Shown here: positions 35,069 to 44,018 of the stretch, piece by piece
How the letters are laid out: every line of letters begins with the position of its first letter
How positions within the stretch are numbered: position 1 is the stretch's first letter
Assembly: GCA_034926235.1 (NCBI GenBank)
Contig: JAYFRE010000091.1
Location: forward strand, 1 to 49,789
DNA: 49,789 bases
From: JAYFRE01 sp034926235
Lineage (GTDB): Bacteria; Pseudomonadota; Alphaproteobacteria; Rhodospirillales; Magnetospirillaceae
Reading direction: 5' to 3'
Program-made: the position numbers and the translations under genes
Notes under the pieces: model-generated
Database searches by the model: none
Seen by the model: the letters and a program-made list of their open reading frames with translations, nothing else
Told to the model about the DNA's origin: nothing

Positions 35069-36019
35069 TCAAAATATTCGGGTCAACAGAAATTGGCGAA
35101 CGATCGAAAATATTTCATCGTTCAATCTTTCCGAAAATTGTTCACAGGCGATATGGCGGGCGGGTAGGCGGTGGCGGAACCAGGTGCGCTGGCGTTTCGC
35201 ATAACGCCGGGTCGCCCCCTGGGCCATCATGATCGCTTGGTCCAGATCCAGCCTGCCTTCGTCATGAGCGATCAGTTCGGCCAGGCCCAATGTTTTCATC
35301 ACGGGAAGGGCAGGGTCGAGATGCTTGCTTTGGAACGCGCGGGCTTCTTCCTGCGCGCCTTCGGCGGTCATGGCGAGAAAGCGCTCATCGCAGGCGGCAT
35401 AAAGGATTGCGGGGGCGGGCAGCAGCAGGATGGGCAGAATATCCCCGTTCAGGCGGCCTTGCGCCGGTTCCTGCTGCCAGTCCGCGAGCGAGCGCCCGCT
35501 GGCTTCGATGACTTCCCAGGCACGGGCTAGCCTTTGGCTGTTTGAGGGGTGCAGTCTTGCGCCCATGACCGGATCGCGCGCTGCGAGCATCGCGTGAAAG
35601 CGTTCATTGCCTATTTCGGCCAGCATCCGGCGGGTTTCGGCGCGCACCGGGGCGGGGATGTCGGGGACCGGGGCCAGTCCTTCCTGAAGGGCCTGCAGAT
35701 AAAGGCCGGTGCCGCCCGTCACCACGGGCAGCCGGTCTTGATCCCAGGCCGTGCGGGCTTCCGCTGCGGCCATGTCCAGCCATCGCCCGACCGAGCAGGG
35801 ATCGTCGGGTGCGAGTGCGCCGTAAAGGCGGTGTGGCGCGCGCGCCTGCTGGGCGGCGTCGGGCTGGGCGCTCAGGATGGGCAAACCGTCATAGATCTGC
35901 ATCGAATCGGCATTGATGACGACGCCGCCGAATTCCTCGGCAATGCGGACGGCCAGGGCCGATTTTCCCGATGCCGTCGGGCCGGCGACGATGACGGTTT
36001 TGCGGTGCCTTCCGGCCAT
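35069..36019 (-). CDS. miaA: tRNA dimethylallyltransferase
   Basis: MiaA transfers a dimethylallyl group to A37 of tRNAs reading UNN codons. From the ATG at 36019 it has 316 residues, with the P-loop GPTASGKS at 13-20, INADSMQIY (DSXQ motif), VTGGTGLYLQAL and the C-terminal QGATRRYAKRQRTWFR. GGGAGG lies 10 nt upstream of 36019. An ATG at 36061 is also in frame but would overlap the divergent serB start, so the shorter form is preferred. The tRNA-Leu(TAA) in this window is a likely substrate. Confidence 0.93.
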   Translation of the reverse strand: MAGRHRKTVIVAGPTASGKSALAVRIAEEFGGVVINADSMQIYDGLPILSAQPDAAQQARAPHRLYGALAPDDPCSVGRWLDMAAAEARTAWDQDRLPVVTGGTGLYLQALQEGLAPVPDIPAPVRAETRRMLAEIGNERFHAMLAARDPVMGARLHPSNSQRLARAWEVIEASGRSLADWQQEPAQGRLNGDILPILLLPAPAILYAACDERFLAMTAEGAQEEARAFQSKHLDPALPVMKTLGLAELIAHDEGRLDLDQAIMMAQGATRRYAKRQRTWFRHRLPARHIACEQFSERLNDEIFSIVRQFLLTRIF

Positions 36020-36059
36020 GCTTGCCAAACCTCCCGCTTGCCCGTTAGAAGGTGTCGCC

Positions 36060-36956
36060 ATGGATCATGTTCTCACTCTTATTGCTCCCGAAGCCGGCGC
36101 GCTCGACGATAGCATGCTCGGCCGGGTGCGGTCCGCTCTTCTGGAACTGGGCGCGGACCTGTTGTCGCCGTCCTGGCTGTCTCCGGCCCGCGCCGTCGAT
36201 CTGCCCTTCACGCTTTTGTCTGCGGACCAGGCGGTGGCGGCGGCGAAACGGGAACTGGCGCCGCACCCCGTCGATGTGATCGCCCAACCGGTCCGGGACC
36301 GGCGCAAGGCGTTGCTGCTGGCAGACATGGATTCGACCATGGTGACCGGCGAGACGCTGGACGAATTGGCCGATTTCGCAGGACTGAAGGAGCGGATCGC
36401 CGCCATCACCGCCCGGTCGATGAATGGCGAGATCGATTTCAAGGACGCCTTGCGGGAGAGGGTCGGTCTGCTGCGCGGGTTGTCCGCCGATATGCTGGAG
36501 GCAACCTGGCGCCGGGTTGTGTTTACGCAAGGCGGCCGGTCGCTGATCGCCACGATGAAGGCCAATGGCGCTTACACGGTCCTGGTGTCGGGTGGGTTCG
36601 ACTTCTTCACCGGACGGGTCCGCGTCCATTGCGGGTTCGATGCCGACTTTTCCAATCGGTTTGAAATTGAAGAGGGGCGGCTGACGGGACGGGTGATTGA
36701 TCCGATCCTGGACCGGGACGCCAAGCTGAAGACTCTGATCGAGACGGCGGCGGCGCGGGCCATTCCCTTGTCGCGAACGATGACGGTGGGGGACGGGGCC
36801 AACGATCTCGATATGATTCGCGCCGCCGGGGTGGGTGTCGCTTTCCATGCCAAACCGGTGGTGGCGGGCAAGGCGTCGGCGCGGATCGATCACGGCGATC
36901 TGCGCAGCCTGCTTTACATCCAAGGCTATGATGATTCGGAGATTATCGGGGACTGA
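36060..36956 (+). CDS. serB: Phosphoserine phosphatase
   Basis: SerB dephosphorylates phosphoserine in the last step of serine synthesis. The 298-residue protein has an N-terminal ACT-like region and a HAD phosphatase domain: DMDSTM (nucleophile Asp89 and acid/base Asp91), LVSGGFDFFT, and VGDGANDLDMI. It is transcribed divergently from miaA with 40 bp between the preferred starts. It ends at a strong bidirectional terminator. Confidence 0.96.
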   Translation: MDHVLTLIAPEAGALDDSMLGRVRSALLELGADLLSPSWLSPARAVDLPFTLLSADQAVAAAKRELAPHPVDVIAQPVRDRRKALLLADMDSTMVTGETLDELADFAGLKERIAAITARSMNGEIDFKDALRERVGLLRGLSADMLEATWRRVVFTQGGRSLIATMKANGAYTVLVSGGFDFFTGRVRVHCGFDADFSNRFEIEEGRLTGRVIDPILDRDAKLKTLIETAAARAIPLSRTMTVGDGANDLDMIRAAGVGVAFHAKPVVAGKASARIDHGDLRSLLYIQGYDDSEIIGD

Positions 36957-36993
36957 ACGTCCGCCGGACGGATTTCAGGGCCGATGCGATAAA

Positions 36994-37027
36994 AAAGCCC
37001 CCTTCCCAATCTTGGGAAGGGGGCTTT
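36994..37027. terminator. Bidirectional terminator between serB and degP
   Basis: A perfect 15-bp stem (AAAGCCCCCTTCCCA at 36994-37008 with 37013-37027) with a 4-nt loop, A-run on the left and T on the right. It separates the convergent serB and degP genes. Confidence 0.9.
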
Positions 37028-37033
37028 CGTTCG

Positions 37034-38557
37034 TTAGGGCTTGGCCGGTGCGGCGTCGACTTTGAGCGGCACCCATTTCTGCAATCCCTCGCTTTGGACC
37101 AGCAAAAGGACGCTCTTGCGTTTGGCGGCGCGGGCGGCTTCGACCCGTTTGGCGAAGTCCGCCGGCGAAGCGACCGCTTCGCGCGAGACCTCGATCACCA
37201 CATCGCCCGGACGCAAGCCCTTTTCAGCGGCTGCGCCACCCGAGGTGACGTCGGTCACGACCACACCCTTGAGATCGGCAGGGATGTCGTAGCGGTCGCG
37301 CAAGGAGGGCGAGATCGGCGACAAGGCGAGCCCAAGCCCCGGGATCGAAACCTGTCCGGCCTCGGGTTTCGGCGTTTCGGGTTCCGGCGTGCTGGCGGTG
37401 GCCTCCTCATCGCTTTCGGGCAGGACGCCGACGACGACCTTGGTCGATACGGTTTTACCGTTGCGCCAGATCTGGATTTCAGCGGTCTTGTTGATTGCGG
37501 TGGTGGCGACGATGCGCGGCAGACGCCGCATTTCACCGACATCCTGGCCGTCGAAGCGCGTGATTACGTCGCCCGGCTTGATCCCGGCCTTGTCGGCGGG
37601 GCCGCCCGGATTGACGCTGGCGACCAGCGCGCCATGCATATTCTTGGGCAGGCCCAGGCTTTCGGCGATGTCGTCGGTGACGGTCTGTATGCGCACGCCC
37701 AGCCAGCCGCGCTGGGTCTTGCCATATTTGCGCAGATCGTCCAGCACGGGTTTGACGAGGTTGGACGGAATCGAGAAGCCGATGCCGACCGATCCGCCCG
37801 AAGGCGAGAAGATGGCGGTGTTGATGCCGATGACTTCACCATTGAGGTTGATCAGCGGTCCGCCGGAATTGCCTTTGTTGATGGCTGCGTCGGTCTGGAA
37901 GAAATCGTCATAGGGTCCGGCCTGGATGTCGCGGGCGCGGGCCGAGATGATGCCGGCGGAAACCGATCCGCCCAGTCCGAAGCGGTTGCCGATAGCGATG
38001 ACCCAATCGCCGACGCGCATCTTGTCCGAATCGCCGAAGGCGATCGCGGGCAGGTTCTTGGGCGCGTCCACGAGTTTCAGGAGTGCTAGGTCGAGCTTGC
38101 TGTCGCGCCCGACCAGCTTGGCCTTGTAGGCGCTCTCGTCATGGAGGATGACGGAAATCTCATCGGCGTCGGCGACGACGTGGTTGTTGGTCACCACCAA
38201 TCCGGACGGATCGATGAGAAAGCCGGAACCCAACGCCGTGGCCCGGCGCGGCACGGGGCCTTCCATCCGGCCCTGACGGTCGAAGAAATCCCGGAACAGT
38301 TCATCGAAAGGCGATCCCGGCGGGAATTGCGGCATGTCGGGCATGCGCTCGGGATTTTTGACCGTCTGTGTGGTGGCAATATTGACGACCGTCGGCAGCA
38401 GCTTTTCGGCCAGATCGGCGAAGCTGTCCGGTGCGGGGCCGGCCTGAGCGGGTGTGGCCAGGGCGATGCCGGCCGCCAGGGCCGCTCCGCCGATCCATCG
38501 TGTCGCGCACGCCGTTACGGCGGCTATTCCGGTCTGTTGGGATCCTGATCCGATCAC
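37034..38557 (-). CDS. degP: Periplasmic serine protease of the Do (DegP/MucD) family
   Basis: This periplasmic protease/chaperone handles misfolded envelope proteins. Counting from the chosen start, the triad is His126 (TNNHVV), Asp156 (DLALLKL) and Ser231 (GNSGGPL); two PDZ domains follow (about 280-370 and 410-500). No ATG fits; a GTG at 38557 lies 6 nt after GGAGG and begins a clean signal peptide ending at ATPAQAG, giving 507 residues. The frame is open to a TTG at 38608. hflK-hflC upstream is a common alphaproteobacterial arrangement and suggests shared envelope proteostasis. Confidence 0.94.
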   Translation of the reverse strand: MIGSGSQQTGIAAVTACATRWIGGAALAAGIALATPAQAGPAPDSFADLAEKLLPTVVNIATTQTVKNPERMPDMPQFPPGSPFDELFRDFFDRQGRMEGPVPRRATALGSGFLIDPSGLVVTNNHVVADADEISVILHDESAYKAKLVGRDSKLDLALLKLVDAPKNLPAIAFGDSDKMRVGDWVIAIGNRFGLGGSVSAGIISARARDIQAGPYDDFFQTDAAINKGNSGGPLINLNGEVIGINTAIFSPSGGSVGIGFSIPSNLVKPVLDDLRKYGKTQRGWLGVRIQTVTDDIAESLGLPKNMHGALVASVNPGGPADKAGIKPGDVITRFDGQDVGEMRRLPRIVATTAINKTAEIQIWRNGKTVSTKVVVGVLPESDEEATASTPEPETPKPEAGQVSIPGLGLALSPISPSLRDRYDIPADLKGVVVTDVTSGGAAAEKGLRPGDVVIEVSREAVASPADFAKRVEAARAAKRKSVLLLVQSEGLQKWVPLKVDAAPAKP

Positions 38558-38693
38558 CGAAAACCTCCATCGCGTGTAAGAGGGCGGCGCCGATTCATTG
38601 CCTAACAAGGCTCCTGCCCAGGGTTGGTCTTTTAGCTCGGTAAGTTTTTTCTGAAATCAAGGCGGAATTTTGGGGTAATTCGGTTAAGGACAG

Positions 38694-38723
38694 CCCCCGA
38701 AACGCCATGAAGCGTTTCGGGGG
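38694..38723 (-). terminator. Hairpin between hflC and degP
   Basis: CCCCCGAAACGC at 38694-38705 pairs perfectly with 38712-38723 (12 bp, 6-nt loop). On the minus strand it follows hflC by 35 bp, but the T-tract is poor (CTGTCCTT), so it may attenuate rather than fully stop transcription into degP. Confidence 0.5.
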
Positions 38724-38758
38724 GCGCCGTTTAAGAGAAGCAACCGTTCCGTTCTGGT

Positions 38759-39634
38759 TCAGCGCGTCTTGGGCGCATGCGAGAAGAACCGGAAGAAGTC
38801 GGAATCGGGGGTCAGCACATAGGTGGTGTTGTCGCTGGACAAGGACTGCCGATAGGCGTCGAGCGAACGGTAGAAGGCGAAAAAGTTCGGGTCCTTACCG
38901 AAAGCATCGGCATAAATCCGGTTGGCCTCGCCGTCGCCTTGACCGCGCAGCACCTGGGACTGACGCTGCGCTTCGGCCAGCAGCACGGTGCGTTCGCGGT
39001 CGGCCCGGGCCCGGATCTGCTGGGAGCGTTCGATACCCTGGGCGCGGGCCTCGGCGGCTTCACGCTGGCGTTCCGATTCCATGCGGCGGTAAATCGCCTG
39101 GCTGGCCTCGGGGGGCAGATCGGCGCGGCGGATGCGCACGTCGATGACGTCGATGCCGAGATTCTTCGCCGCCTCGTTCACCTGGTTGCGCATGTCCTGC
39201 ATCATCTGCTCGCGTTCGGCGGACAGAAGGCTGAGCAGCATGGCATTGCCCAGCACCCGGCGGGTGACGTTGTTGACGATCTCGCGCAGACGGGTGCGTG
39301 CGGCTTCTTCGGTCCGGACCGCCTGGAAGAATTGCAGCGGGTTGTTGATGCGGAACCGCGTATAGGTGTCGACGTCGATGCGCTTCTGGTCGGCCAGGAT
39401 GACCTGTTCGGGTGGCGGATCGAGATCGAGGATGCGCGCATCATAGCGCACGACATCTTCGATGAAGGGGATCTTGACGTGTAATCCCGGTTCGGTGATG
39501 ACGTCGCGCACGCGGCCCAGCCGCAGTACCAGGGCCGTTTGCGTCTGGTTGACGGTGAACAGGGCCGACAGCGCCCCAATCACCAGCGCCGCCAGCAAGA
39601 TGCCGATTATGCCCACGGAAACCCGGTTCATCAC
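38759..39634 (-). CDS. hflC: HflC, modulator of FtsH protease
   Basis: HflC is a SPFH/prohibitin-domain inner-membrane protein that forms the HflKC cage around FtsH. The 291-residue protein has an N-terminal membrane helix (about 8-28), the SPFH domain (TALVLRLGRVRDVITEPGLH, KIPFIEDVVRYDARI) and a long Glu/Arg/Ala-rich coiled coil. The start ATGATG overlaps the hflK stop. It functions with HflK. Confidence 0.95.
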   Translation of the reverse strand: MMNRVSVGIIGILLAALVIGALSALFTVNQTQTALVLRLGRVRDVITEPGLHVKIPFIEDVVRYDARILDLDPPPEQVILADQKRIDVDTYTRFRINNPLQFFQAVRTEEAARTRLREIVNNVTRRVLGNAMLLSLLSAEREQMMQDMRNQVNEAAKNLGIDVIDVRIRRADLPPEASQAIYRRMESERQREAAEARAQGIERSQQIRARADRERTVLLAEAQRQSQVLRGQGDGEANRIYADAFGKDPNFFAFYRSLDAYRQSLSSDNTTYVLTPDSDFFRFFSHAPKTR

Positions 39635-40761
39635 TTGCCTCCCTGGCTGGTGGTGCGCGGCGGCGTCGGCAGCGCGCCCGGCTGTCCCAGAGAGGACAGG
39701 GGCAGATAAGGCACGACATTGCGGGCCTGCGGATCGAGGACGATCTTGTTCGCGTTCTTCAGCACATCTTCGACCACGTCGATGTAAAGGCGCTGCGCGA
39801 TGACCTCGGGGGCGCTCTTATAGACGTTATAGACCGACAGGAAGCGCTGCGCGTCACCCTCGGCGATGTCCGTCACCTGTTCCTTATAGGCTTCGGCTTC
39901 CTGGACCATGCGCTGGGCTTCGCCGCGCGCCTTGGGGATGATGTCGTTGCGATAGCTTTCCGCTTCGTTGCCCAGACGCTCCTGGTCGGCCTTGGCGCGC
40001 TGGACGTCGATGAAGGCATCGACCACTTCGGACGGCACGTCGGCCTTCAGGAACTGGACCTGAGTGATTTGGACGCCGGTCTTATAAGAGTCCAAAATCT
40101 CCTGGGCGCGGGCGCGCATGCGCTCGGCGATCAGTTCCCGGTTCTCGAACAGCGGTGCGCGGATCGGCATCTGGCCGATGATCTCGCGCATGGTCGATTC
40201 GGACACGACCTTGACCGTCGCTTCGGGGTCGCGGACGCTGAACAGATAATGCTCGGGGTTGTTGATGCGCCAGAACACCGAGAAATTGAGGTCGACGATG
40301 TTTTCGTCGCCGGTCAGCATCAACCCTTCATTGGCCGCGTCGCGCGCCGAAATCCGTCCCGATTCAGGGTTGCGGAAGCCGATTTCGGTCTTGTTGATCC
40401 GCGTATAGGGCGGCGTAATCACGCTTTCGATGGGGCTGGGCAGATGGTAATTGAGGCCGGGCTGGGTGATGCCGACGAAACGGCCGAAGCGCAGAACCAC
40501 GCCGACCTCGTCCGGATTGACCTTGTAGAAGCCGGTCGCACCCCACATGACCAGCGCGGCAACGATGACGAGGATGATGCCCCGTGCGCCGCCGAATCCC
40601 TTGGGCATGGATTGGCGGAACCGTTCCTGGCTTTTGCGGATCAGCTCCTCGAGATCGGGAGGCGTGACGTTGGGGCCGCCCCCTCCGCTTCCTCTTCCCC
40701 ACGGTCCTTGACCGCCGCCCCATGGGCCGCCGCCCCGGCCGCCTTGTGAATTCCACGGCAT
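39631..40761 (-). CDS. hflK: HflK, modulator of FtsH protease
   Basis: HflK partners HflC in the FtsH-regulating membrane complex. The protein has a Gly/Trp-rich cytoplasmic start (MPWNSQGGRGGGPWGGG), one membrane helix (IILVIVAALVMWG), the SPFH domain and a C-terminal coiled coil with a Pro/Thr tail. ATGs at 40770 and 40761 are both in frame; GAGGG lies directly against the first but about 9 nt from the second, and MPWN is the usual HflK start, so 40761 is preferred (376 residues). Confidence 0.95.
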   Translation of the reverse strand: MPWNSQGGRGGGPWGGGQGPWGRGSGGGGPNVTPPDLEELIRKSQERFRQSMPKGFGGARGIILVIVAALVMWGATGFYKVNPDEVGVVLRFGRFVGITQPGLNYHLPSPIESVITPPYTRINKTEIGFRNPESGRISARDAANEGLMLTGDENIVDLNFSVFWRINNPEHYLFSVRDPEATVKVVSESTMREIIGQMPIRAPLFENRELIAERMRARAQEILDSYKTGVQITQVQFLKADVPSEVVDAFIDVQRAKADQERLGNEAESYRNDIIPKARGEAQRMVQEAEAYKEQVTDIAEGDAQRFLSVYNVYKSAPEVIAQRLYIDVVEDVLKNANKIVLDPQARNVVPYLPLSSLGQPGALPTPPRTTSQGGK

Positions 40762-40831
40762 GGTTTTCATCCCTCGCGGTTCAAAACGCTATAAAACGGC
40801 ATGTCGCCAATGACCGCCGCCGCTCGGTTCT

Positions 40832-40860
40832 TTGCAACGGGGACACTTGAGTCTTATAAG
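40832..40860 (+). promoter_or_regulatory. Sigma-70-type promoter for mrp-folA
   Basis: TTGCAA at 40832-40837 and TATAAG at 40855-40860 are 17 bp apart. It lies 87 bp before the mrp ATG and is divergent from hflK. Confidence 0.5.
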
Positions 40861-40946
40861 GGACTCGTCGCGTGAGCGCAATGCGGGTCTCCCCACAAAA
40901 TCACCCGGGGGCCAATAGAATCAACGATCAGAGGGCCGAGGAAACG

Positions 40947-42053
40947 ATGACGGGATTAACGGAGAAGAACATCGTGTCCGCGTTGGGATCGATCATCGAT
41001 CCCACCCGCGGGAAAGACATCGTCAGCCTGGGGATGGTTTCGGGCGTGTCGATCCGGGACGGTCATGTCTCTTTCGCGATTGAGATCGCCCCCGGCTTGG
41101 GTGAGACGATGGAGCCGGTGCGCCTTGCCGCAGAGAAGGCCGTGGCGGCGCTGCCGGGGGTTGCGGGCGTTTCCGCCGTTCTGTTCGCCGAAAAACCCGA
41201 TCCGCGCCAGGCGCATGCCCATTCGCAACAGGAACAGCCCGAACGCCTGCTCGAGAGTGTCAAGGTGATCATCGCCGTGGCGTCGGGCAAGGGCGGCGTC
41301 GGCAAATCGACCACGGCCACCAATCTGGCGCTGGCCTTCAGGGAGATGGGGCTTTCCGTCGGCATGTTCGACGCCGACATCTACGGTCCGTCCCAGCCGC
41401 GTTTGCTGGGTGTGTCCACCGTCCAGCCCCGGGCGATCGGCGATGGCACCCAGCTCCTGCCGGTCGAGGCTTACGGTCTTAAAGTGATGTCGATCGGGTT
41501 CCTGATCCCCGAGGATGATCCCGTGGTCTGGCGCGGCCCGATGGTGATGGGCGCGCTGGAGCAATTGATGCGCGACGTGCTGTGGGGGCCGCTTGACGTG
41601 ATGATCGTCGATATGCCGCCCGGCACCGGCGACACCCAGCTTACCATGACTCAGCGCGTGCCGCTGTCCGGGGCGGTGATCGTCTCGACACCGCAGGACA
41701 TCGCCTTGATCGACGCCCGCAAGGGGCTGAACATGTTCCGGGCGGTCCATGTGCCGGTCTTGGGGATCATTGAGAATATGAGCATTTTCCACTGTCCTCA
41801 ATGCGGGCATGAAACGCCGATTTTCGGTCATGGCGGCGCCGAAGCCGAGGCGGCCCGGCTGGGGGTCGATTTCCTGGGCGCTTTGCCGCTCGATATCGCC
41901 ATCCGCACCACGTCCGACGACGGCCTGCCGATCGTGTTGTCCAAACCCGACAGTCCGGCGGCGCGGATTTACAAGGATATCGCCGCCAGGCTGTGGGCCA
42001 AGACCGGATCGGGCGATGAGTCGCCCCAGGGACCGAAGATCGTGATGTCATGA
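40947..42053 (+). CDS. mrp: Mrp/ApbC-family iron-sulfur cluster carrier ATPase
   Basis: Mrp (ApbC) binds and transfers Fe-S clusters using a deviant P-loop ATPase domain. The 368-residue protein has an N-terminal MIP18/DUF59 domain (residues 1-85), a short His/Gln linker, the P-loop ASGKGGVGKSTT (112-123), FDADIYGPSQPR, VDMPPGTGDTQLT, and the cluster-binding FHCPQCG. The ATG at 40947 is preceded by GAGGAAACG, which decides it over upstream in-frame ATGs. Its stop overlaps the folA start by 4 bp. Confidence 0.94.
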   Translation: MTGLTEKNIVSALGSIIDPTRGKDIVSLGMVSGVSIRDGHVSFAIEIAPGLGETMEPVRLAAEKAVAALPGVAGVSAVLFAEKPDPRQAHAHSQQEQPERLLESVKVIIAVASGKGGVGKSTTATNLALAFREMGLSVGMFDADIYGPSQPRLLGVSTVQPRAIGDGTQLLPVEAYGLKVMSIGFLIPEDDPVVWRGPMVMGALEQLMRDVLWGPLDVMIVDMPPGTGDTQLTMTQRVPLSGAVIVSTPQDIALIDARKGLNMFRAVHVPVLGIIENMSIFHCPQCGHETPIFGHGGAEAEAARLGVDFLGALPLDIAIRTTSDDGLPIVLSKPDSPAARIYKDIAARLWAKTGSGDESPQGPKIVMS

Positions 42054-42556
42054 CGGTTCAGCCGCTTGCCGGATTGTCTCTGATCGTCGCTGTCGCGGCC
42101 AATGGCGTGATTGGCCGCGACAACCGCATGCCCTGGTCGGTCGCCGCCGATCTCCGCCATTTCAAGGCGATGACGATGGGCAAGCCCTTGCTCATGGGCC
42201 GCAAGACCTTTCAATCCCTGAAAGGGCCGCTGCCCGGCCGTCCGCATGTGGTGGTCAGCCGCGATCCAGCTCTGGTCCTGCCCGACGGCGTGCATCTGGT
42301 CTCGACCTTGGAAGACGGGCTGGCGCGCGCCTTCGCTTTGTCTGGTGAGGCCGGCGAGGTCATGGTCATCGGTGGGGCGCAGCTTTACGCTGCGACCCTT
42401 CCCCTGGCCGCGCGTCTTTATCTGACCGAAATCCATGGCGTTTTCGAGGGCGACACCGTCTTTCCTGCCTTCGACCGGGCGGCGTGGCGCGAAACCGCGC
42501 GCGAGGAGCATGACGGCGATCCCGCTTTCGCCTTCACGACCCTGGAACGCCGCTGA
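42050..42556 (+). CDS. folA: Dihydrofolate reductase
   Basis: FolA reduces dihydrofolate to tetrahydrofolate with NADPH. The 168-residue protein has the family start LSLIVAVAANGVIGRDNRMPW, LLMGRKTFQSL, PGRPHVVVSR and VIGGAQLYAATLP, with a catalytic-site Asp in AADLRHF. It is coupled to mrp by ATGA overlap rather than to thyA, the commoner partner; no thyA lies in the window. Confidence 0.95.
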   Translation: MTVQPLAGLSLIVAVAANGVIGRDNRMPWSVAADLRHFKAMTMGKPLLMGRKTFQSLKGPLPGRPHVVVSRDPALVLPDGVHLVSTLEDGLARAFALSGEAGEVMVIGGAQLYAATLPLAARLYLTEIHGVFEGDTVFPAFDRAAWRETAREEHDGDPAFAFTTLERR

Positions 42557-42573
42557 CCGGATTCGCAAGAATT

Positions 42574-42590
42574 GGGCATAATGTATGCCC
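42574..42590. promoter_or_regulatory. Inverted repeat upstream of the Lrp/AsnC gene, candidate operator
   Basis: GGGCAT (42574-42579) and ATGCCC (42585-42590) flank AATGT, 104 bp before the regulator's ATG. Lrp/AsnC proteins bind such short dyads and usually regulate themselves. It could instead be a weak structure after folA; no T-run directly follows. Confidence 0.35.
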
Positions 42591-42693
42591 GAGCTGTTTT
42601 TATGCTCGGACGGTCTGTGGAAATGCTGCCTCGTCACCGGCATTATGCTAGCTTCTGCGTCCAATTCGCCGTTCGGGGGACACAGGTAAAGGC

Positions 42694-43116
42694 ATGGATG
42701 ATCTCGATCGCCGTCTGATCGCGCTGTTGCGCGACAATGCCCGGTTGCCTGTCGCGACCCTGGCGCAAGATTTGGGCGTGTCGCGGGGCACGGTTCAGAA
42801 TCGCATCGACCGTTTGGTTGCGGATGGGCGGATTCTAGGATTTACACTGCGCCTGGGCGGGGATGAGGATCCGGGACTGGTCCGGGCCATCACCATGGTG
42901 CAGGAGCAGACCAAGAATGCCGCCTCGGTGATCGAGGCGTTGCGCCAGATTCCCGAGGCGCGGGCGATTCACACCACCAATGGCCGCTGGGATATCGCCG
43001 TCGATATGGTTGCCGACAGCCTTGCGGATCTGGATGAGGCGCTGACCTTGATCCGGCGTATCGATGGAGTGGTTTCGACCGAAACCATCATTTTGCTGAC
43101 CACGCACAAGATTTGA
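42694..43116 (+). CDS. Lrp/AsnC family transcriptional regulator
   Basis: This 140-residue regulator has an N-terminal winged helix-turn-helix (LDRRLIALLRDNARLPVATL, VSRGTVQNRIDRL) and a C-terminal RAM/AsnC ligand domain (NGRWDIAVDMVADSLADLDEAL). Family members sense amino acids. AGGTAAAGGC precedes the ATG. The next gene on the same strand is a permease 900 bp away, a possible but unproven target. Confidence 0.88.
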   Translation: MDDLDRRLIALLRDNARLPVATLAQDLGVSRGTVQNRIDRLVADGRILGFTLRLGGDEDPGLVRAITMVQEQTKNAASVIEALRQIPEARAIHTTNGRWDIAVDMVADSLADLDEALTLIRRIDGVVSTETIILLTTHKI

Positions 43117-44018
43117 CGGGAGCATCCGGGGACGGGGCCAAACTCTGGGCACGTTTTTTGGGGTGATGAAAAAATCGGCGGCAGGGCCCGCGATTTTTCG
43201 GTTAAGACCGTTTTTTGACGATAAAAAATCTTGACTTATCAAGAAAGGAATCGATCACCCCTTCCTTGCCGGGGCATTGTCGATCTCAAAGAAGCAGCAG
43301 TCTCCGCGCAACTCTTTGTATCCAAGGATTTTTTATCTTAAGACCCGCTGTTTCGGGCCAGATTTGCATTCTCTTCACGAAACGCAATACGTTCATATTG
43401 CATAAGCGCGGGGCTTTTAATATAACTTTGAGGAAGATGGGGCAACCGATGTCCGTTTCACGGGGCTGATGATGGAAACGCGAAAATCGGTGGCGAATAT
43501 CCGCGGCGTGGCCCTCTTAGGAGGGGCGTCGTAGATAGCTGGTGATACCTTCTCGTGACGTTTGATGATTGACGAAGGGCGGTGTGGGGGCACCTGAATG
43601 AGCCAACTGTCGAAGGCTGAACATTTCTTCAACGGCATGATCGAGCCAGAGCTGGTTTTGCAGAACCGGCCTCACTCCCGTATCGCCAACCCCGATCGGA
43701 CGGATTCCGTTCAGGCCCTGGGCCGGACGGACCAACCCCTTTGCGGCGACTTTTTTCCGATATCCCTCAATAAGACCAAAAACGGGATGGCGCGTCCGAG
43801 TGGCGCGCCGTCATGGAAAAGGGTGTCGCTTGCCGTGCTTTCCGGCCCCGTTCAGGGACGGGAAAGAGAATGGAAACTATCCGAAAAGAAAAGGGAGAGA
43901 AAGATCTCCGCCTGACGGTGGACGGTCGCCAGGCGGACTACCCACTGTCTAGCGGCTTTATAAAAATAAAATCTCCTGAGCACAAAAGAATTAAAGCTGG
44001 AGTAAAAGGAGCAATATA
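43117..44018 (+). other. About 900-bp region without a convincing gene, leader of the permease gene
   Basis: No family is recognisable in any frame. Short open frames at 43598-43915 and 43813-44019 lack ribosome-binding sites and coding character. The region contains a good promoter (43398-43426), a seven-codon mini-frame (43449-43469), a stem GGCGCG/CGCGCC near 43789-43810, a 7-bp stem CCGCCTG/CAGGCGG (43908-43936) and, just before the permease ATG, AAAGGAG (43997-44010). This is the layout of a long structured 5' leader, but no known riboswitch class was matched. Confidence 0.5.
43398..43426 (+). promoter_or_regulatory. Sigma-70-type promoter upstream of the permease
   Basis: TTGCAT at 43398-43403 and TATAAC at 43421-43426 with a 17-bp spacer. 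If used, it would give a leader of about 585 nt before the permease start. Confidence 0.5.

Noticed and set aside
43466..43485. CTGATGA followed by GAAA, resembling a hammerhead ribozyme core
   Set aside because: The bases between the two boxes cannot form stem II, and no flanking stems I and III were found.
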